A stretch of 64,000 nt of DNA from Acidobacteriota bacterium (GTDB lineage: Bacteria; Acidobacteriota; Thermoanaerobaculia; Gp7-AA8): positions 43,672 to 107,671 of the forward strand of contig JAJXWV010000037.1 in assembly GCA_021781455.1 (NCBI GenBank), given 5' to 3'. The notes beneath the pieces are model-generated. The model did no database searches, was not told where the DNA came from, and saw only the letters and a list, made by a program, of their open reading frames with translations. Below, piece after piece: positions 41,656 through 51,915 of this stretch. The position numbers and the translations under genes are program-made. Numbering within the stretch: position 1 is the stretch's first letter; each line of letters starts with the position of its first letter.

Positions 41656-41662
41656 AGAACGC

Positions 41663-41745
41663 CGTAGGGACGCGCAGCAGCGCGTCCGCAACTCACGTGG
41701 TCAGCTTCCGCGCGGGCTGCGGACGCGCTGCTGCGCGTCCCTACC
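41663..41745. repeat. Inverted pair of the 28-bp palindromic repeat (copies 2 and 3)
   Basis: Copy 2 (41663-41690) is identical to 126-153. Copy 3 (41718-41745) is its reverse complement with one change. Together they form an 83-bp inverted repeat with a 27-nt centre (CTCACGTGGTCAGCTTCC within it), just after the secreted-protein stop. Confidence 0.88.
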
Positions 41746-41788
41746 CTCTTGCGTAACTGTCGCCACGTCCTTGAGCGCCTGACGGGCT

Positions 41789-41794
41789 TAGAAT
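41789..41794 (+). promoter_or_regulatory. -10-like hexamer of the DyP peroxidase gene
   Basis: TAGAAT ends ten bases before the ATG at 41805. The intervening CCGCGGCCAC has no ribosome-binding site. Confidence 0.4.
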
Positions 41795-41804
41795 CCGCGG
41801 CCAC

Positions 41805-42683
41805 ATGAATGAAGCGCAGCCATCGATCCTCCTCGACCCGTCGGCCGTCGGCCGCTCTCTGACGTTCCGCTCCGTTCCCGGCGTTGATCCCGTTCCGGTC
41901 CTGAGCCGGCTGCGGGATCACTTCGCCCTCGATTGTGGCGTCCTCGGGATCGGTGAGCCGCTGATCCGCGGACTCGGACGCAGCATTCCCGGGTTGCGGA
42001 CGTTCCCGGCCATCTCCGGTCCAGGGTGCGCGGTTCCGTCGACGCAGGGTGCGCTCGTGGTGCTGTTGCGTGGGACCGACCGCGGAATCGTCTTTGATTT
42101 TTCGCAGGAAATCCGGGACCTGATCGCCGAAGCGTTCGTGCCGGCCGAAGTCGTCGATACGTTCACCTATCAAGGCGGACGCGACCTGACGCGATTCGAG
42201 GACGGGACCGAGAATCCTCGGGACGAGCGGGCTGTCGCTGCGGCGATCGTCAGTAAAGGCGAAGGCATGAAGGGCTCGAGTTTCGTCGCCATGCAGCGCT
42301 GGGTGCACGACCTGAGGCGCTTCTGGTCGTTTTCAGCGGCGCATCGCGATGCCGTCATCGGCCGCCGCGCCGATACGAACGAGGAGATCGCAGACGCGCC
42401 GGCATTCGCACACGTGAAGCGAACGGCGCAGGAAAGCTACACGCCTCCGGCATTCATGCTGCGCCGCTCGATGCCGTGGGCGACCGCGGACGAAGAGGGA
42501 TTGCTCTTCGTGTCGTATGTCGAATCGCTGGACCGATTCGAAGTCATGATGCGCCGCATGGTCGGCCTCGACGACGGTGTCGTCGACGGCCTCTTCAGCT
42601 TCTCGCGCCCGGTGAGCGGCGGATACTACTGGTGTCCGCCGGTATCGGGTGATCGCGTCGACCTGCGTCTCCTGGGGCTTTGA
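41805..42683 (+). CDS. DyP-type heme peroxidase
   Basis: DyP peroxidases oxidize dyes, porphyrins or phenolics with H2O2. The 292-residue protein has the distal motif as RFEDGTENP (usual GFxDGTxNP, catalytic Asp kept and the first Gly replaced by Arg). A proximal His is plausible in AFAHVKRTAQES, and a distal Arg in FMLRRSMPW. SYVESLDRFEVMMRRMVG and the C-terminal GGYYWCPP match the family. No signal or encapsulin-targeting tail is evident, so it is probably cytoplasmic (YfeX-like). Confidence 0.88.
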   Translation: MNEAQPSILLDPSAVGRSLTFRSVPGVDPVPVLSRLRDHFALDCGVLGIGEPLIRGLGRSIPGLRTFPAISGPGCAVPSTQGALVVLLRGTDRGIVFDFSQEIRDLIAEAFVPAEVVDTFTYQGGRDLTRFEDGTENPRDERAVAAAIVSKGEGMKGSSFVAMQRWVHDLRRFWSFSAAHRDAVIGRRADTNEEIADAPAFAHVKRTAQESYTPPAFMLRRSMPWATADEEGLLFVSYVESLDRFEVMMRRMVGLDDGVVDGLFSFSRPVSGGYYWCPPVSGDRVDLRLLGL

Positions 42684-42740
42684 GTGGTCAGCCGCTGACG
42701 TTTAGCGGCCGGCTGCTGTCAGGGTCTCGGCGCTGAGGGG

Positions 42741-42960
42741 CAGAACCGCCGGAGGCGGCGGAGCCGCCGACAGAATTTAGCGGCGGCCGTCAGGCCGCCG
42801 TTTCGTCAGGTCATCCCAGCGTGCGAGCACGCGAAGCGCGCGGCAGATCCTCGTGACCCGCCTTCTGTCGGGCACGTTGTGCCCTCGTACGCCGACGTGA
42901 TCGCAGGCTTCGGCGGCCTGACGGCCGCCGCTAAATTCTTGGCGGCCGCTGCGCGGCCTC
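42741..42960. repeat. Second nested inverted repeat of the GGCGGCCTGACGGCCGCC family
   Basis: The word AATTTAGCGGCGGCCGTCAG... (42774-42800) is mirrored exactly at 42911-42937. Between them, TCTGTCGGGCACGTTGTGCC echoes the middle arm of the topA-metX element. Flanking GGCGGCGGAGCCGCC and GGCGGCCGCTGCGCGGCC palindromes extend it. The 425-bp gap 42684-43108 otherwise shows only an AT-rich island (43010-43082) before the next gene. Confidence 0.85.
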
Positions 42961-43108
42961 AGGAACCCGCGACCTTAGCCACTCATGATGCACCCAAGCG
43001 CGCGGGTCTCTAATAAGCCATGTATTTACATAATGTTAGATGTAGAGCTCGCCGGCGTGTTTTACAATTATTTGAAATTTACTGGCTCGCCTCGCTGTCG
43101 GAAGCGCC

Positions 43109-43471
43109 GTGACCTCAAATCGCGATCTCCTCCCCGGTGTGATTCCGGGCGGCTGCGAGCCGACGATCGTCTGCGACTCGCGTTCGATCGTGAGGCGCGC
43201 CCGCCGGATGGCCCTTCTCCGGGATGCCGCGCAGTTGTTCCTGGTGATCGCCGTCGACTGGCTCTTCTACCGATGGCCTCTGTCGCGTCTGCCGTGGGCC
43301 GGCCGGGACGAGTCGCTCATGATCGTGATCGCGTTCAACGCGCTCGTGGTCGGGCATGTGTTCTTCAGCCTGAAGTTGCCGGAGTGGAACGCACGGCGGG
43401 TCGCGTCGACGTGGTGTGCGACGGAGCGCAAGCGATTTGCTACGACGATGCCGCAGCGTGACCGGCGATGA
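43109..43471 (+). CDS. Small membrane protein of unknown function
   Basis: The 120-residue frame starts with GTG at 43109. It has GC-ending codons typical of real genes here and two predicted membrane helices (LLRDAAQLFLVIAVDWLFYR and SLMIVIAFNALVVGHVFFSL). The ends are basic. I do not recognise the family. An AT-rich island (43010-43082) upstream may hold its promoter. The 3' end overlaps a possible tiny membrane-peptide frame on the other strand. Confidence 0.55.
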   Translation: MTSNRDLLPGVIPGGCEPTIVCDSRSIVRRARRMALLRDAAQLFLVIAVDWLFYRWPLSRLPWAGRDESLMIVIAFNALVVGHVFFSLKLPEWNARRVASTWCATERKRFATTMPQRDRR

Positions 43472-43594
43472 GCCGAGCCAGGATCGCGAACAGAAGCAGG
43501 ACGACTGCGGCGATGGCCACCCAGAAGACTTTGAGCGCCGAGGACGCGCCTTCGACCTTTGCGGCAGGGGCTGTGGAACCCGCACTCCAAAAGA

Positions 43595-43618
43595 AACGGC
43601 CCGCCGAAGCGGGCCGTT
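43595..43618 (-). terminator. Rho-independent terminator of the OPT transporter gene
   Basis: On the minus strand AACGGCCCGC, loop TTCG and GCGGGCCGTT form a 10-bp stem with a UUCG tetraloop, followed by TCTTTT. It lies 24 bases after the transporter stop. Confidence 0.9.
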
Positions 43619-43642
43619 AGATCAGGAACGGAGGGATTGGAA

Positions 43643-45985
43643 TCAGGTGGCCTGCTTGTCCGGGCGATGCGCGAGGATCACCTCGCGACCCGCCAGATAG
43701 AGCAGGATGACCAGGATCGCAAACGGAATCATCGACAAGGCATCCGAGTAGGGACCCTCGGCAAAAGGGTTGCCCTGGGAGAAGCTCTGGATCCAGTCGT
43801 TCACCTTCGACATGGCCGGAACGCCGGCGAGGAAGGCGATGATGATGCCGGCGATCGCGCCGCCGGCGATGTAGCCGGAGGCCATCAGCACGCCCGCACT
43901 CTTGTCGCCCTCAGCAACGAGCTGCTCCTCGGTGAGGTTCTTGCCGGCGAATTTCTTGGCGATCCACCGGTCGACTGCCCATCGTACGATGCCCCCGATG
44001 AGGATCGGCGACGACGAAGAGAGCGGGAGGTAAACGCCGACCGCGAACGCCAGCGACGGAATCCCCGAGAGCTCGAGCACGACGGCGATCATCACGCCCA
44101 GGAGCACGAGGCCCCACGGCAGCTCGCGGTTGAGAATGCCCTTGATGATGTACGACATCAGCGTGGCCTTCGGCGCGTCGAACTTCGTCACGGATTCGCC
44201 GTTGGGAAGCTGTCGCACCGTGCCGTTGATGCCGGGATCGATGCGGTAGACCGGGGTGCCGTCGGCATTGACGAGGTACTTGCCGGCCGGGCTGCCCACT
44301 TCGTCGACTTTGTGGAAGACGTGGTAGGGAGTCAGATCGGAGCCGACCTGACGCGCTCCGACTTTCTCGGTGTAGCTCGAGATTTCGTTGGCGGGAGCGC
44401 GGAACGTGGGGTTCTGGATCTTCACGTAAACGGTGGAGGCGTTGTTGAGGCTCAGCAGGATCGGTCCGAGGATCAGGGCCGAGGCGAGGGAGCCGACCAG
44501 GATGGCGATCTGCTGCGCGCTCGGTGTGGCGCCGAGGAGGTGGCCGGTCTTGAGGGCCTGCGAAGTCGTGCCGCCGTTCGACGAGGCGATGCAGACGATG
44601 GCGCCTAACGACAGCGCGGTGACGTAGTAGTTCTTACCGGTCCATCCGAGCACCAGGAAGATGAGACAGGTCAGCAGCAGCGTGGCCACGGTCATGCCGG
44701 AGATCGGATTCGAGGAAGAGCCGATCTCGCCGGTCAGTCGCGACGACACGGTGACGAAGAGAAACCCGAAGATGATGATCAGAATCGCCGCGGCGAGGCG
44801 CGGGACCCAGCCCACACCGCCGGCGTAGAGCGGGTTCGAGAAGGCGATCAGGACGATCAGGAGAATGATTCCGATGAGCACCATCTTCATCGGCAGGTCG
44901 CGATTCGTGCGGAGCTTGTCGCCGGTGGCGCCCGCCCCACGCGCGCGAACGTCCTTCATGCCGCCCTTCATGCCGTGCCAGATCATCGGCAGTGAGCGGA
45001 ACACGCTGATGATGCCGCCCGCGGCCACTGCTCCGGCGCCGATGTAGAGCACGTACGCGCCGCGGATCTCGTCCGGTCCCATCTTCGAGATCGGCATCGT
45101 TCCGGGCGGGAGAATGCCGGGGATCGGGGAGCCGAAGAACTTGATCATGGGGATCAGGACGAGGTAGGCCAGCACGCCGCCGCCGCACATGATCGCGGAG
45201 ATGCGCAGGCCGATGATGTAGCCGACGCCGAGAAGCGCGGGCGAGATCTCGGCGGCGATCGAGGCCGCCTCGAACGGTTTGCCGAACACTTTCTGGGGCA
45301 CGCCCTTCCACGCCTGGAAGCCGGCCATGAGCGTCTGGTAGACGAGCCCGATACCGAATCCCGTGAAGATCGTCTTGGCGCTGGTCTGAACCCCGCCGTG
45401 GGCGGCCTGTTCGCGTTTGGCCGCGTCGGAAGCCATCTCCCGCGATTCGTCGGACGCTCCCGCCTTCAGCACCTCGGCGCAGGCCGTGCCTTCCGGGTAC
45501 TTGAGGATGCCGTGCTGGGCGACGATCAGCGCGCTGCGCAGCGGAATCATCATGAGGATGCCGAGCAGGCCGCCGAGGATGGCCACGAGCATGACCCGCG
45601 TGAACTCGAGGTCGAAGCCGAGGATGAGAATGGCGGGCATCGTCACGCCGACGCCGAAGGCGATCGACTCGCCGGCCGAACCGGCCGTTTGCACGATGTT
45701 GTTCTCGAGGATGGTGGCGTTGCGTCCCCCGAGCTTGTTGAGGATCCGGAACAGCGTCACCGAGATGACGGCCACCGGAATGGAAGCGCTGACCGTGAGA
45801 CCGACCTTGAGAACCAGGTAGAGTGAGGAAGCGCCGAAGATCATGCCCAGGATCGTTCCGATGATCACCGGCAGGATCGTCAGCTCGCGCATCTGCGTCC
45901 CGGGCGCGATGTAAGGCTCGAATGCCGGAGTGGGCGCGACGTTGTCCCCGACGATGTCCGGCATACCTTGCGGCATTGAGCTCAT
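43643..45985 (-). CDS. OPT family oligopeptide transporter
   Basis: The 780-residue protein has about 14-16 membrane helices. The OPT signature region near the start is [20 protein letters not shown] with [40 protein letters not shown] is the conserved core, and a periplasmic loop of about 100 residues follows [23 protein letters not shown] proteins import peptides or metal chelates by proton symport. The start at 45985 has AAGGAGAACGA before the ATG; an open extension upstream lies in the repeat. It has its own terminator. Confidence 0.92.
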   Translation of the reverse strand: MSSMPQGMPDIVGDNVAPTPAFEPYIAPGTQMRELTILPVIIGTILGMIFGASSLYLVLKVGLTVSASIPVAVISVTLFRILNKLGGRNATILENNIVQTAGSAGESIAFGVGVTMPAILILGFDLEFTRVMLVAILGGLLGILMMIPLRSALIVAQHGILKYPEGTACAEVLKAGASDESREMASDAAKREQAAHGGVQTSAKTIFTGFGIGLVYQTLMAGFQAWKGVPQKVFGKPFEAASIAAEISPALLGVGYIIGLRISAIMCGGGVLAYLVLIPMIKFFGSPIPGILPPGTMPISKMGPDEIRGAYVLYIGAGAVAAGGIISVFRSLPMIWHGMKGGMKDVRARGAGATGDKLRTNRDLPMKMVLIGIILLIVLIAFSNPLYAGGVGWVPRLAAAILIIIFGFLFVTVSSRLTGEIGSSSNPISGMTVATLLLTCLIFLVLGWTGKNYYVTALSLGAIVCIASSNGGTTSQALKTGHLLGATPSAQQIAILVGSLASALILGPILLSLNNASTVYVKIQNPTFRAPANEISSYTEKVGARQVGSDLTPYHVFHKVDEVGSPAGKYLVNADGTPVYRIDPGINGTVRQLPNGESVTKFDAPKATLMSYIIKGILNRELPWGLVLLGVMIAVVLELSGIPSLAFAVGVYLPLSSSSPILIGGIVRWAVDRWIAKKFAGKNLTEEQLVAEGDKSAGVLMASGYIAGGAIAGIIIAFLAGVPAMSKVNDWIQSFSQGNPFAEGPYSDALSMIPFAILVILLYLAGREVILAHRPDKQAT

Positions 45986-46055
45986 TCGTTCTCCTTGTTG
46001 TTTTTGCGTGTGCCCGGGGGGCGGCCGCGCACGAGGGTGCGCCATTTTACCCGTA

Positions 46056-46086
46056 AGTGCTGAGTACTGAGTGCTGAGTACTGAGT
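46056..46086. repeat. CTGAGTR-heptamer run, single arm
   Basis: Thirty-one bases of tandem CTGAGTA/CTGAGTG words are identical to 23195-23225. No complementary arm is seen nearby, unlike the other loci. The spacer 45986-46246 holds nothing else that I recognise. Confidence 0.85.
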
Positions 46087-46246
46087 GGACATAATTGGGC
46101 GACAGTCCCTGGATGATCGACAAGCGCTCTGATTGCCGACATCCTGTCAAGCTTCACCTCATGGCCCGCTCTTCGATTCGCCGCCTTTCGCATGTCATCG
46201 CGTTTGACGGCAGAACGGTTCTGCTGGCTCAGGGGCACGAGGGTGC

Positions 46247-48997
46247 TCAGCTCGCGGCCTCGGTGACCGTCGCACGGGACGACGCGAACAGATACCGCCC
46301 GGTGATGCTTCGCGGATTCGCGGCGATCTCCTCCGGCGTTCCGGTGGCCACCACTTCGCCGCCGCCATCGCCTCCTTCGGGACCGAGGTCGATCACGTAG
46401 TCGGCGGCTTCGACGAGCTGGATGTTGTGCTCGATGACGACCACCGAGTTGCCGCGCTCGATGAGATCCTTGAAGGTCCCGATGAGCTGCTTCACGTCGG
46501 ACGAGTGCAGCCCCGTCGTCGGCTCGTCGAAGAGGAACAGCCGCCCCTGCTCGGCCTTGCTCCCCTCGGCGAGAAACGAGGCGAGCTTCAGGCGCTGGGC
46601 TTCGCCGCCGGAGAGCGAGTCGGTCGACTGGCCGAGGCGGAGATAGCCGAGACCGACCGAGCGGAGCGGCGAAAGCTTCTTCATAACCGCTCGCTTTTCG
46701 ACGAAGAAGCGCATGGCCTCGTCGACGGTCATGTCGAGAATCTGGTCGACGTCTCTTCCCTTGTATTTGACCTTCATCACCAGCTCACCAAATCGCCGGC
46801 CGCCGCATTTGTCGCAGACCACCTCGACGTCGGCGAGGAACTGCATGTCGATGGTGACCGTTCCCGCGCCCTGGCAGGCCTCGCACCGCCCGCCGACGGT
46901 ATTGAACGAGAACATGCCGGCCGTGACGCCGTTCAGCTTTGCGGCCGTGGTCTCGGAAAGGATCTTCCGGATCTCGTCCCATGCCTTCATGTAGGTGGCG
47001 GGATTCGATCGCGTGGAACGGCCGATCGGTGACTGATCGACGAGCTGCATGTCGTAGATGAAGTTCGTGCCGTCGATCGACTCGATCTTTCCCACGTCCA
47101 GGCCGGTGGCGCCGCGGTACTCGCGCTGGTAACGGTTGTAGAGGCAGTTGCGGATGAGTGTCGATTTGCCGGAACCAGACACACCGGTGACGGCGACGAG
47201 CTTGCCGAGCGGGATCGAGACGCTGACGTTCTTCAGGTTGTGCTGGGTGGCGCCGCGGATCTCGATGTGCCCGGCGTCGGTGCGGAGGTCGCGTTCGTAC
47301 TCGATCTCCTGGTCGCTGGCTGCGATCCGTGGCGGGCCGGCGTACATGAGGCGTCCGCCGTATTCGCCGGCGCCGGGACCGAGGTCGAGCGTGTAGTCGG
47401 CACCGGCGATGATCGTCGGATCGTGCTCGACGACCACGACCGTGTTCGCCGCATTGCGCAGCCGCCGCAGGACCGTCAGCAGCCGCTCGCTGTCGCGGGC
47501 GTGAAGACCGACCGTCGGCTCGTCGATGACGTACATGGTCTCGGTCAGCGAGCTGCCGAGGGCTGCGGCGAGGTTGATGCGCTGGGACTCGCCGCCGGAT
47601 AGCGTCCGGGTCTGGCGATCGAGGGTGAGGTACGACAGCCCGACCTCATCGAGGTAGGTCAGGCGGTTCACGATCTCGCGGCGCAGATGCCCGGCAATGG
47701 CTTCCTCCTGCTTCGACAGCGCCAGGTATTCCCAGAAGTGGCGGGCTTCTTTCACGTTCATGCCGAAGAGATCGCCGACCACGAGATCGCGGAACTTCAC
47801 GTTGGAGGCTGCGGTCTTCAGTCGCGATCCGTGGCACTGCGGGCACGGCTCGTAGCTGCGGTACTTGGCCAGCTTCACCCGCACGTGGATCTTGTATTTC
47901 TTCGTCTCCAGCCAGTCGAAGAAGCCCTTGATGCCGTACCACTTTGCGCGGCCGTTGTAGAGCAGGTCCCACTCGGTCTTGTTGAGGTCCTTGACCGGCA
48001 CGTCGAGGCGCAGGCTGTACTTCCTGGCCGCCTTGCGCAGGTCGTCGTAGCAGTCCTCGTATCCGGCCGAGTTCCAGGGAGCGACGGGCAGCTCGTCGAG
48101 CCGAAGGTCGCGATTGGGAATGACCTTCTCCATGTCGATGCCGATGATGCGGCCGTAGCCCTGGCAGGTCGTGCACGCGCCTAACGGCGAGTTGAACGAG
48201 AAAAGGTGCGGCGTCGGCTCGATGAACTCGGTCCCGCACTTGTTGCAGGCGAACCGCGAAGTGAAGCGGTGGCTGATCCAGCCCTCCGGCGACTCCTCGA
48301 GCAGGTTCACGTTTCCCTTGGCGATCTCGAAGGCCTGCTCGATCGCTTCGGTGACCTGCGACATCCGCTCGGGATCGACCCGCAGGCGCGTAATGACGAG
48401 CTCGAGCGAGGTGGCGTCGCTGACGTCGGTCTCCTTGATGTCGACGGTCTCGCCGTTGACCCAGGCGCGGTAGAAGCCCGCCTTGATGAGCTGCTTGAGC
48501 ACCTCGGACCGGTTCTCCGCCTCGAAGAACACCGGCGCCAGCACGACCACGCGGCGCCCGCCGAGCGAGGCGAGGATCTCCCCTGTGATCGACTCGGGCG
48601 TCTCCTTGCGGACGCGGACGCCGCAATCGGGGCACCAGGTCTCGCCGCAGTACGTCATGAACAGACGGATGTGGTCGGCAAGCTCGGTGGCGGTCGCGAC
48701 CGTGGAGCGGGCGTTCTTGATCGAGTTCTTCTGCTCGATCGCGATCGCCGGAAGAATGCCTTCGATCTCGTCGACGTCGGGCCGATCGATCCGTTCGAGG
48801 AACTGCCGCACGTACGTCGACATCGATTCGACGAAGCGCCGCTGCCCCTCGGCATAGAGCGTGTCGAACGCCAGCGACGACTTGCCCGAGCCCGAAGGTC
48901 CGCTGATCACGGTCAGCTGCCGCTGCGGAATCTCGACCGAGATGTTCTTCAGGTTGTGGGTGCGGGCCCCACGGATGATGATCGTACGAGCGGGCAT
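46247..48997 (-). CDS. uvrA: UvrA-family excinuclease ABC subunit A (divergent)
   Basis: The 916-residue protein has two ABC ATPase modules: Walker [21 protein letters not shown] and [20 protein letters not shown], signatures [16 protein letters not shown] and [18 protein letters not shown]. It has the two zinc modules (CNKCG with [16 protein letters not shown] with CDKCGG). UvrA scans DNA for bulky lesions with UvrB. Several segments differ from classical Uvr[21 protein letters not shown] and [20 protein letters not shown]. It may therefore be a UvrA paralogue; the main uvrA could be elsewhere. The ATG at 48997 gives [18 protein letters not shown]. Confidence 0.88.
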   Translation of the reverse strand: MPARTIIIRGARTHNLKNISVEIPQRQLTVISGPSGSGKSSLAFDTLYAEGQRRFVESMSTYVRQFLERIDRPDVDEIEGILPAIAIEQKNSIKNARSTVATATELADHIRLFMTYCGETWCPDCGVRVRKETPESITGEILASLGGRRVVVLAPVFFEAENRSEVLKQLIKAGFYRAWVNGETVDIKETDVSDATSLELVITRLRVDPERMSQVTEAIEQAFEIAKGNVNLLEESPEGWISHRFTSRFACNKCGTEFIEPTPHLFSFNSPLGACTTCQGYGRIIGIDMEKVIPNRDLRLDELPVAPWNSAGYEDCYDDLRKAARKYSLRLDVPVKDLNKTEWDLLYNGRAKWYGIKGFFDWLETKKYKIHVRVKLAKYRSYEPCPQCHGSRLKTAASNVKFRDLVVGDLFGMNVKEARHFWEYLALSKQEEAIAGHLRREIVNRLTYLDEVGLSYLTLDRQTRTLSGGESQRINLAAALGSSLTETMYVIDEPTVGLHARDSERLLTVLRRLRNAANTVVVVEHDPTIIAGADYTLDLGPGAGEYGGRLMYAGPPRIAASDQEIEYERDLRTDAGHIEIRGATQHNLKNVSVSIPLGKLVAVTGVSGSGKSTLIRNCLYNRYQREYRGATGLDVGKIESIDGTNFIYDMQLVDQSPIGRSTRSNPATYMKAWDEIRKILSETTAAKLNGVTAGMFSFNTVGGRCEACQGAGTVTIDMQFLADVEVVCDKCGGRRFGELVMKVKYKGRDVDQILDMTVDEAMRFFVEKRAVMKKLSPLRSVGLGYLRLGQSTDSLSGGEAQRLKLASFLAEGSKAEQGRLFLFDEPTTGLHSSDVKQLIGTFKDLIERGNSVVVIEHNIQLVEAADYVIDLGPEGGDGGGEVVATGTPEEIAANPRSITGRYLFASSRATVTEAAS

Positions 48998-49053
48998 GAC
49001 CAAGTGAAAACGCAACCGAGGGCCTCCGTCATCCCGCCCCCGGGTCGGTGTGG

Positions 49054-49218
49054 GGCAGGCTTTTCAGCCTGCCTTCCTTGGCGGGCTGGACCCCACACAC
49101 CAGCGTAGCGCGGCGAAGAGTCTCCAGCCGACGAATCGTCCCGGTAAGAGACTCTTCGCCGCGCTCCACCGCTCCCGCCCAACCACCGCCCCCGCGGTTC
49201 CGCCGGCTCAGAGTGACG
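49054..49218. repeat. Dispersed intergenic repeat, copy 1
   Basis: It contains AGCGCGGCGAAGAGTCTC (49107-49124) with its exact complement at 49148-49165, then CCGCTCCCGCCCAACCACCG and CGGCTCAGAGTGACGGG. The reverse complement of 49107-49218 closely matches 63752-63867. A GGCAGGCT/AGCCTGCC hairpin lies at 49054-49073. Confidence 0.88.
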
Positions 49219-49223
49219 GGGGG

Positions 49224-50210
49224 CTAGAGCGGGATGTTGTGCCGCTGGTAGAAGTTGTAGCTGCCAAGGCGGCTTCGGAGGCGCTCCACCACATCGTGTG
49301 GGAGCCGTCCCTCGGTCGCGGCGACGTTCATCTCCACCTGGCGGGCGTTTCGCGCGCCCGGAATCGCACTCGACACCATCTCATCGCCGAGCACGAATCG
49401 CAGCGCTCCCTCGGCCAGCGAGCGCGCCGAGCCGCCGATGATCGACCGCGCCTCGTCGACGCGCGGAATGACGTCTTCGAGGCGTTTTGCAGTGAGGAAG
49501 TTCTGGCGGATGTCGTCGGCGGCAAACACCGAGTCGGTGCGGAACTTTCCGCTGAGCAGCCCCGAGGCGAGCGGAACCCGCGCGATGATGCCGTACCCTT
49601 TCCGCTTCGCGGCAGGAAAGAGATCGGTGGCCGGCGCCTGGTTCAGGACGTTGTAGAGGACCTGCAGCGCGTGGCCCCATCCGCGATTCACGATCTCGGT
49701 CCCGTCTTCGATGGTCGAGACCGAAACGCCCCAGTAGCGGATCTTTCCGATCTCCTGAAGGCGTTCCATGGCTTCCTGGATCTCCTCGCGACGGAGATCG
49801 GCGAGCGTCGGATTGTGAGCCTGGTAAAGGTCGATATAGTCGGTGCGAAGCCGCTTCAGCGACCCGTCCACGGCGTGAAAGATGTGCTGCTTCGAGAAGT
49901 CCTTGCGCAGCGCGCCGTCGGAGGTGCGGACGACGCCGACCTTCGTGGCCAGCACGATGTCATTCCGAAATCTCGAGAGGACGATGCCGAGCAGCGACTC
50001 GCTGCGGCCGAAGCCATAGCTGTCGGCGGTATCGAAGAAGGTGACGCCGAGGTCGCGGGCGCGGCGGATCGTGATCAGCGATTCCTCGTCGTTGGTGCGG
50101 CCCCAGCCTAACGGCGTGCCGGAGGCGTCGGCGGTCCCGCCGATGGCCCAGGCGCCGAAGCCGATCTCGCTGACTCTGATTCCGGTGTTGCCGAGAGGGC
50201 GGTATTGCAT
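49224..50210 (-). CDS. Aldo/keto reductase
   Basis: NADPH-dependent TIM-barrel oxidoreductase of 328 residues. It starts MQYRPLGNTGIRVSEIGFGA. The catalytic Asp and Tyr are in FFDTADSYGFGRSE, Lys is in VLATKVG, and the fourth position is in DLYQAHNP. IRYWGVSVS and SSAIPGARNARQVEMN (cofactor binding) are also present. The substrate is unknown. It is 111 bases downstream of serA on the same strand and has its own -10-like hexamer, so it may be transcribed separately. Confidence 0.92.
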   Translation of the reverse strand: MQYRPLGNTGIRVSEIGFGAWAIGGTADASGTPLGWGRTNDEESLITIRRARDLGVTFFDTADSYGFGRSESLLGIVLSRFRNDIVLATKVGVVRTSDGALRKDFSKQHIFHAVDGSLKRLRTDYIDLYQAHNPTLADLRREEIQEAMERLQEIGKIRYWGVSVSTIEDGTEIVNRGWGHALQVLYNVLNQAPATDLFPAAKRKGYGIIARVPLASGLLSGKFRTDSVFAADDIRQNFLTAKRLEDVIPRVDEARSIIGGSARSLAEGALRFVLGDEMVSSAIPGARNARQVEMNVAATEGRLPHDVVERLRSRLGSYNFYQRHNIPL

Positions 50211-50221
50211 GCGTTGCGCTG

Positions 50222-50227
50222 ATTGTA
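50222..50227 (-). promoter_or_regulatory. -10-like hexamer of the aldo/keto reductase gene
   Basis: Minus-strand TACAAT ends eleven bases before the ATG at 50210. No ribosome-binding site is seen in CAGCGCAACGC. Confidence 0.4.
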
Positions 50228-50321
50228 ACTGCGCGCAGGGTGTGATTCGGACCGGGCAATGAGCGACGTAGGGACTGCCTGCCTCGGCCGTCCTGAATCC
50301 TCGAACGCCGGTGCGTGGGAT

Positions 50322-51902
50322 TTACAGCTTCACCTGCTTGACCTCCTCCATCTCGCGGAACGAGCGGAGGAAGTTCAGGGTTTCCGGATCGAGCGCCGAG
50401 TCGACGGTGATGATGGCCATGGCCTTGCCGGTCGTCGAAGTCCGGGCCAGGTTGTACTCGGCGATGTTGATCTCCCGATCGCCGAACAGCGTGCCGACTT
50501 TTCCGACCACCCCTGGCACGTCCTTGTTGATCGCGTAGATCAAATGACCCTCGGGCTTGAACTCGACGCGGAAATTGTTGACCGAAACGATGCGCTGGTT
50601 CTTTTCGCTGAAGACCGTTCCGGAGACGCAGAACTCTTCCCGCTCGGTCGAGGCGCGGAAGGTGATGAGGTTGTTGTAGTCGCGTGGCATCGGGTGCGTC
50701 GTCGATGAGATGGCGATCTCGCGCTGCTCGGCGATCTGCTCCGCGTTGACGAAGTTCACCGACGTGGAGAGGTACGGCGTCAGCAGGCCCTTGAGCGCGG
50801 CCACGGAGATGATCTTCGTCAGCCGCTCCTCCACGCCCCACAATTCGACGACCGTGCGGGTGACGGCACCGTTGATGACCTGCGCGGTGAAGAGTCCGAG
50901 CTTCTCCGCCAGGTTGATGAGCGGCGCCGCATCGGCGTCCGCCACTCCTTCGAACGGCAGGTTCACCGCCGAGACGAAGATCGACCCGCGAAGGGCGTCG
51001 ACCACCATCTCGGAAGTCTGCACAGCCACGCGATCCTGCGCTTCGATCGTGTTCGCTCCGATGTGCGGTGAGAGCACGATGTTCTTCGCCGCCAGCAGAG
51101 GATTGTTCTTGGGGGGCTCGTCCTCGTACACGTCGATCGCCGCTCCTCCGACCCGGCCGGAGCTTAGTGCCTCGGCGAGCGGCTGCTCCTGGTAGATGCC
51201 GCCGCGCGCACAGTTGACGAAGATCACGCCCTCCTTTGTCTTCGCGATCTCGTCGGGACCGATCATTCCGCGCGTCTCGTCCGTCAGAGGCGTGTGCACG
51301 GTGACGATGTCGGCCTGTGCGAGCAACTGGCCGAGCGTGACCTTCTCGGCGCTGACGCGCTCGTACACGGCGTCCGCGACGTAGGGGTCATAGGCGATCA
51401 CGCGCATGCCGAACGCCCGCGCCCGGACCGTCACGCGCGTTCCGATCCGACCCAGGCCGATGATGCCGAGGACCTTGCCATTGAGCTCGGTGCCCATGAA
51501 TTTCGAGCGCACCCATTCCCCGCGCTTGACGCTGGCATCCGCCTCGGGGATGTTGCGACAGAGCGACAGCAGCATGGCCATCGTGTGCTCGGTGGCCGAC
51601 ATGATGTTGGCCGTCGGGGCGTTGATCACCAGAATGCCGCGGGCGGTGCAGGCGTCGACGTCGACGTTGTCGAGCCCCACCCCGGCCCGGCCGACCACCC
51701 GCAGCCGGCTGCCCGATCGCACCAGGGCCTCGGTCACCGCCGTGCCGCTGCGCGTGATCAGCGCATCCGACCGGGCCACCTCGCGCAGCAGCTCTTCGCC
51801 CTTGAGGCCGGGACTGTAGACGAGCTCCACGTCCTCCGCGGTGCGAAGGATGGCCAGCCCCGACTCGGCGAGCGTGTCGGTGACCAGGACGCGATGGCTC
51901 AT
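50322..51902 (-). CDS. serA: D-3-phosphoglycerate dehydrogenase
   Basis: SerA performs the first step of serine synthesis. The 526-residue protein is the long form: catalytic/NAD domains (VVGRAGVGLDNVDVDAC, ARGILVINAPTANIMSATEH, IGLGRIGTRV, NCARGGIYQE, LSPHIGANTIEAQ), an intervening domain (about residues 315-450) and a C-terminal ACT domain (HLIYAINKDVPGVVGKVGTL), which gives serine feedback in relatives. It follows the serC-like gene by 13 bases. Confidence 0.96.
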   Translation of the reverse strand: MSHRVLVTDTLAESGLAILRTAEDVELVYSPGLKGEELLREVARSDALITRSGTAVTEALVRSGSRLRVVGRAGVGLDNVDVDACTARGILVINAPTANIMSATEHTMAMLLSLCRNIPEADASVKRGEWVRSKFMGTELNGKVLGIIGLGRIGTRVTVRARAFGMRVIAYDPYVADAVYERVSAEKVTLGQLLAQADIVTVHTPLTDETRGMIGPDEIAKTKEGVIFVNCARGGIYQEQPLAEALSSGRVGGAAIDVYEDEPPKNNPLLAAKNIVLSPHIGANTIEAQDRVAVQTSEMVVDALRGSIFVSAVNLPFEGVADADAAPLINLAEKLGLFTAQVINGAVTRTVVELWGVEERLTKIISVAALKGLLTPYLSTSVNFVNAEQIAEQREIAISSTTHPMPRDYNNLITFRASTEREEFCVSGTVFSEKNQRIVSVNNFRVEFKPEGHLIYAINKDVPGVVGKVGTLFGDREINIAEYNLARTSTTGKAMAIITVDSALDPETLNFLRSFREMEEVKQVKL

Positions 51903-51915
51903 GGCGAACCTCCCG

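Noticed and set aside
46095..46246. Short frames in the OPT-uvrA spacer
   Set aside because: They overlap repeat words, lack ribosome-binding sites and show no domain or coding bias.
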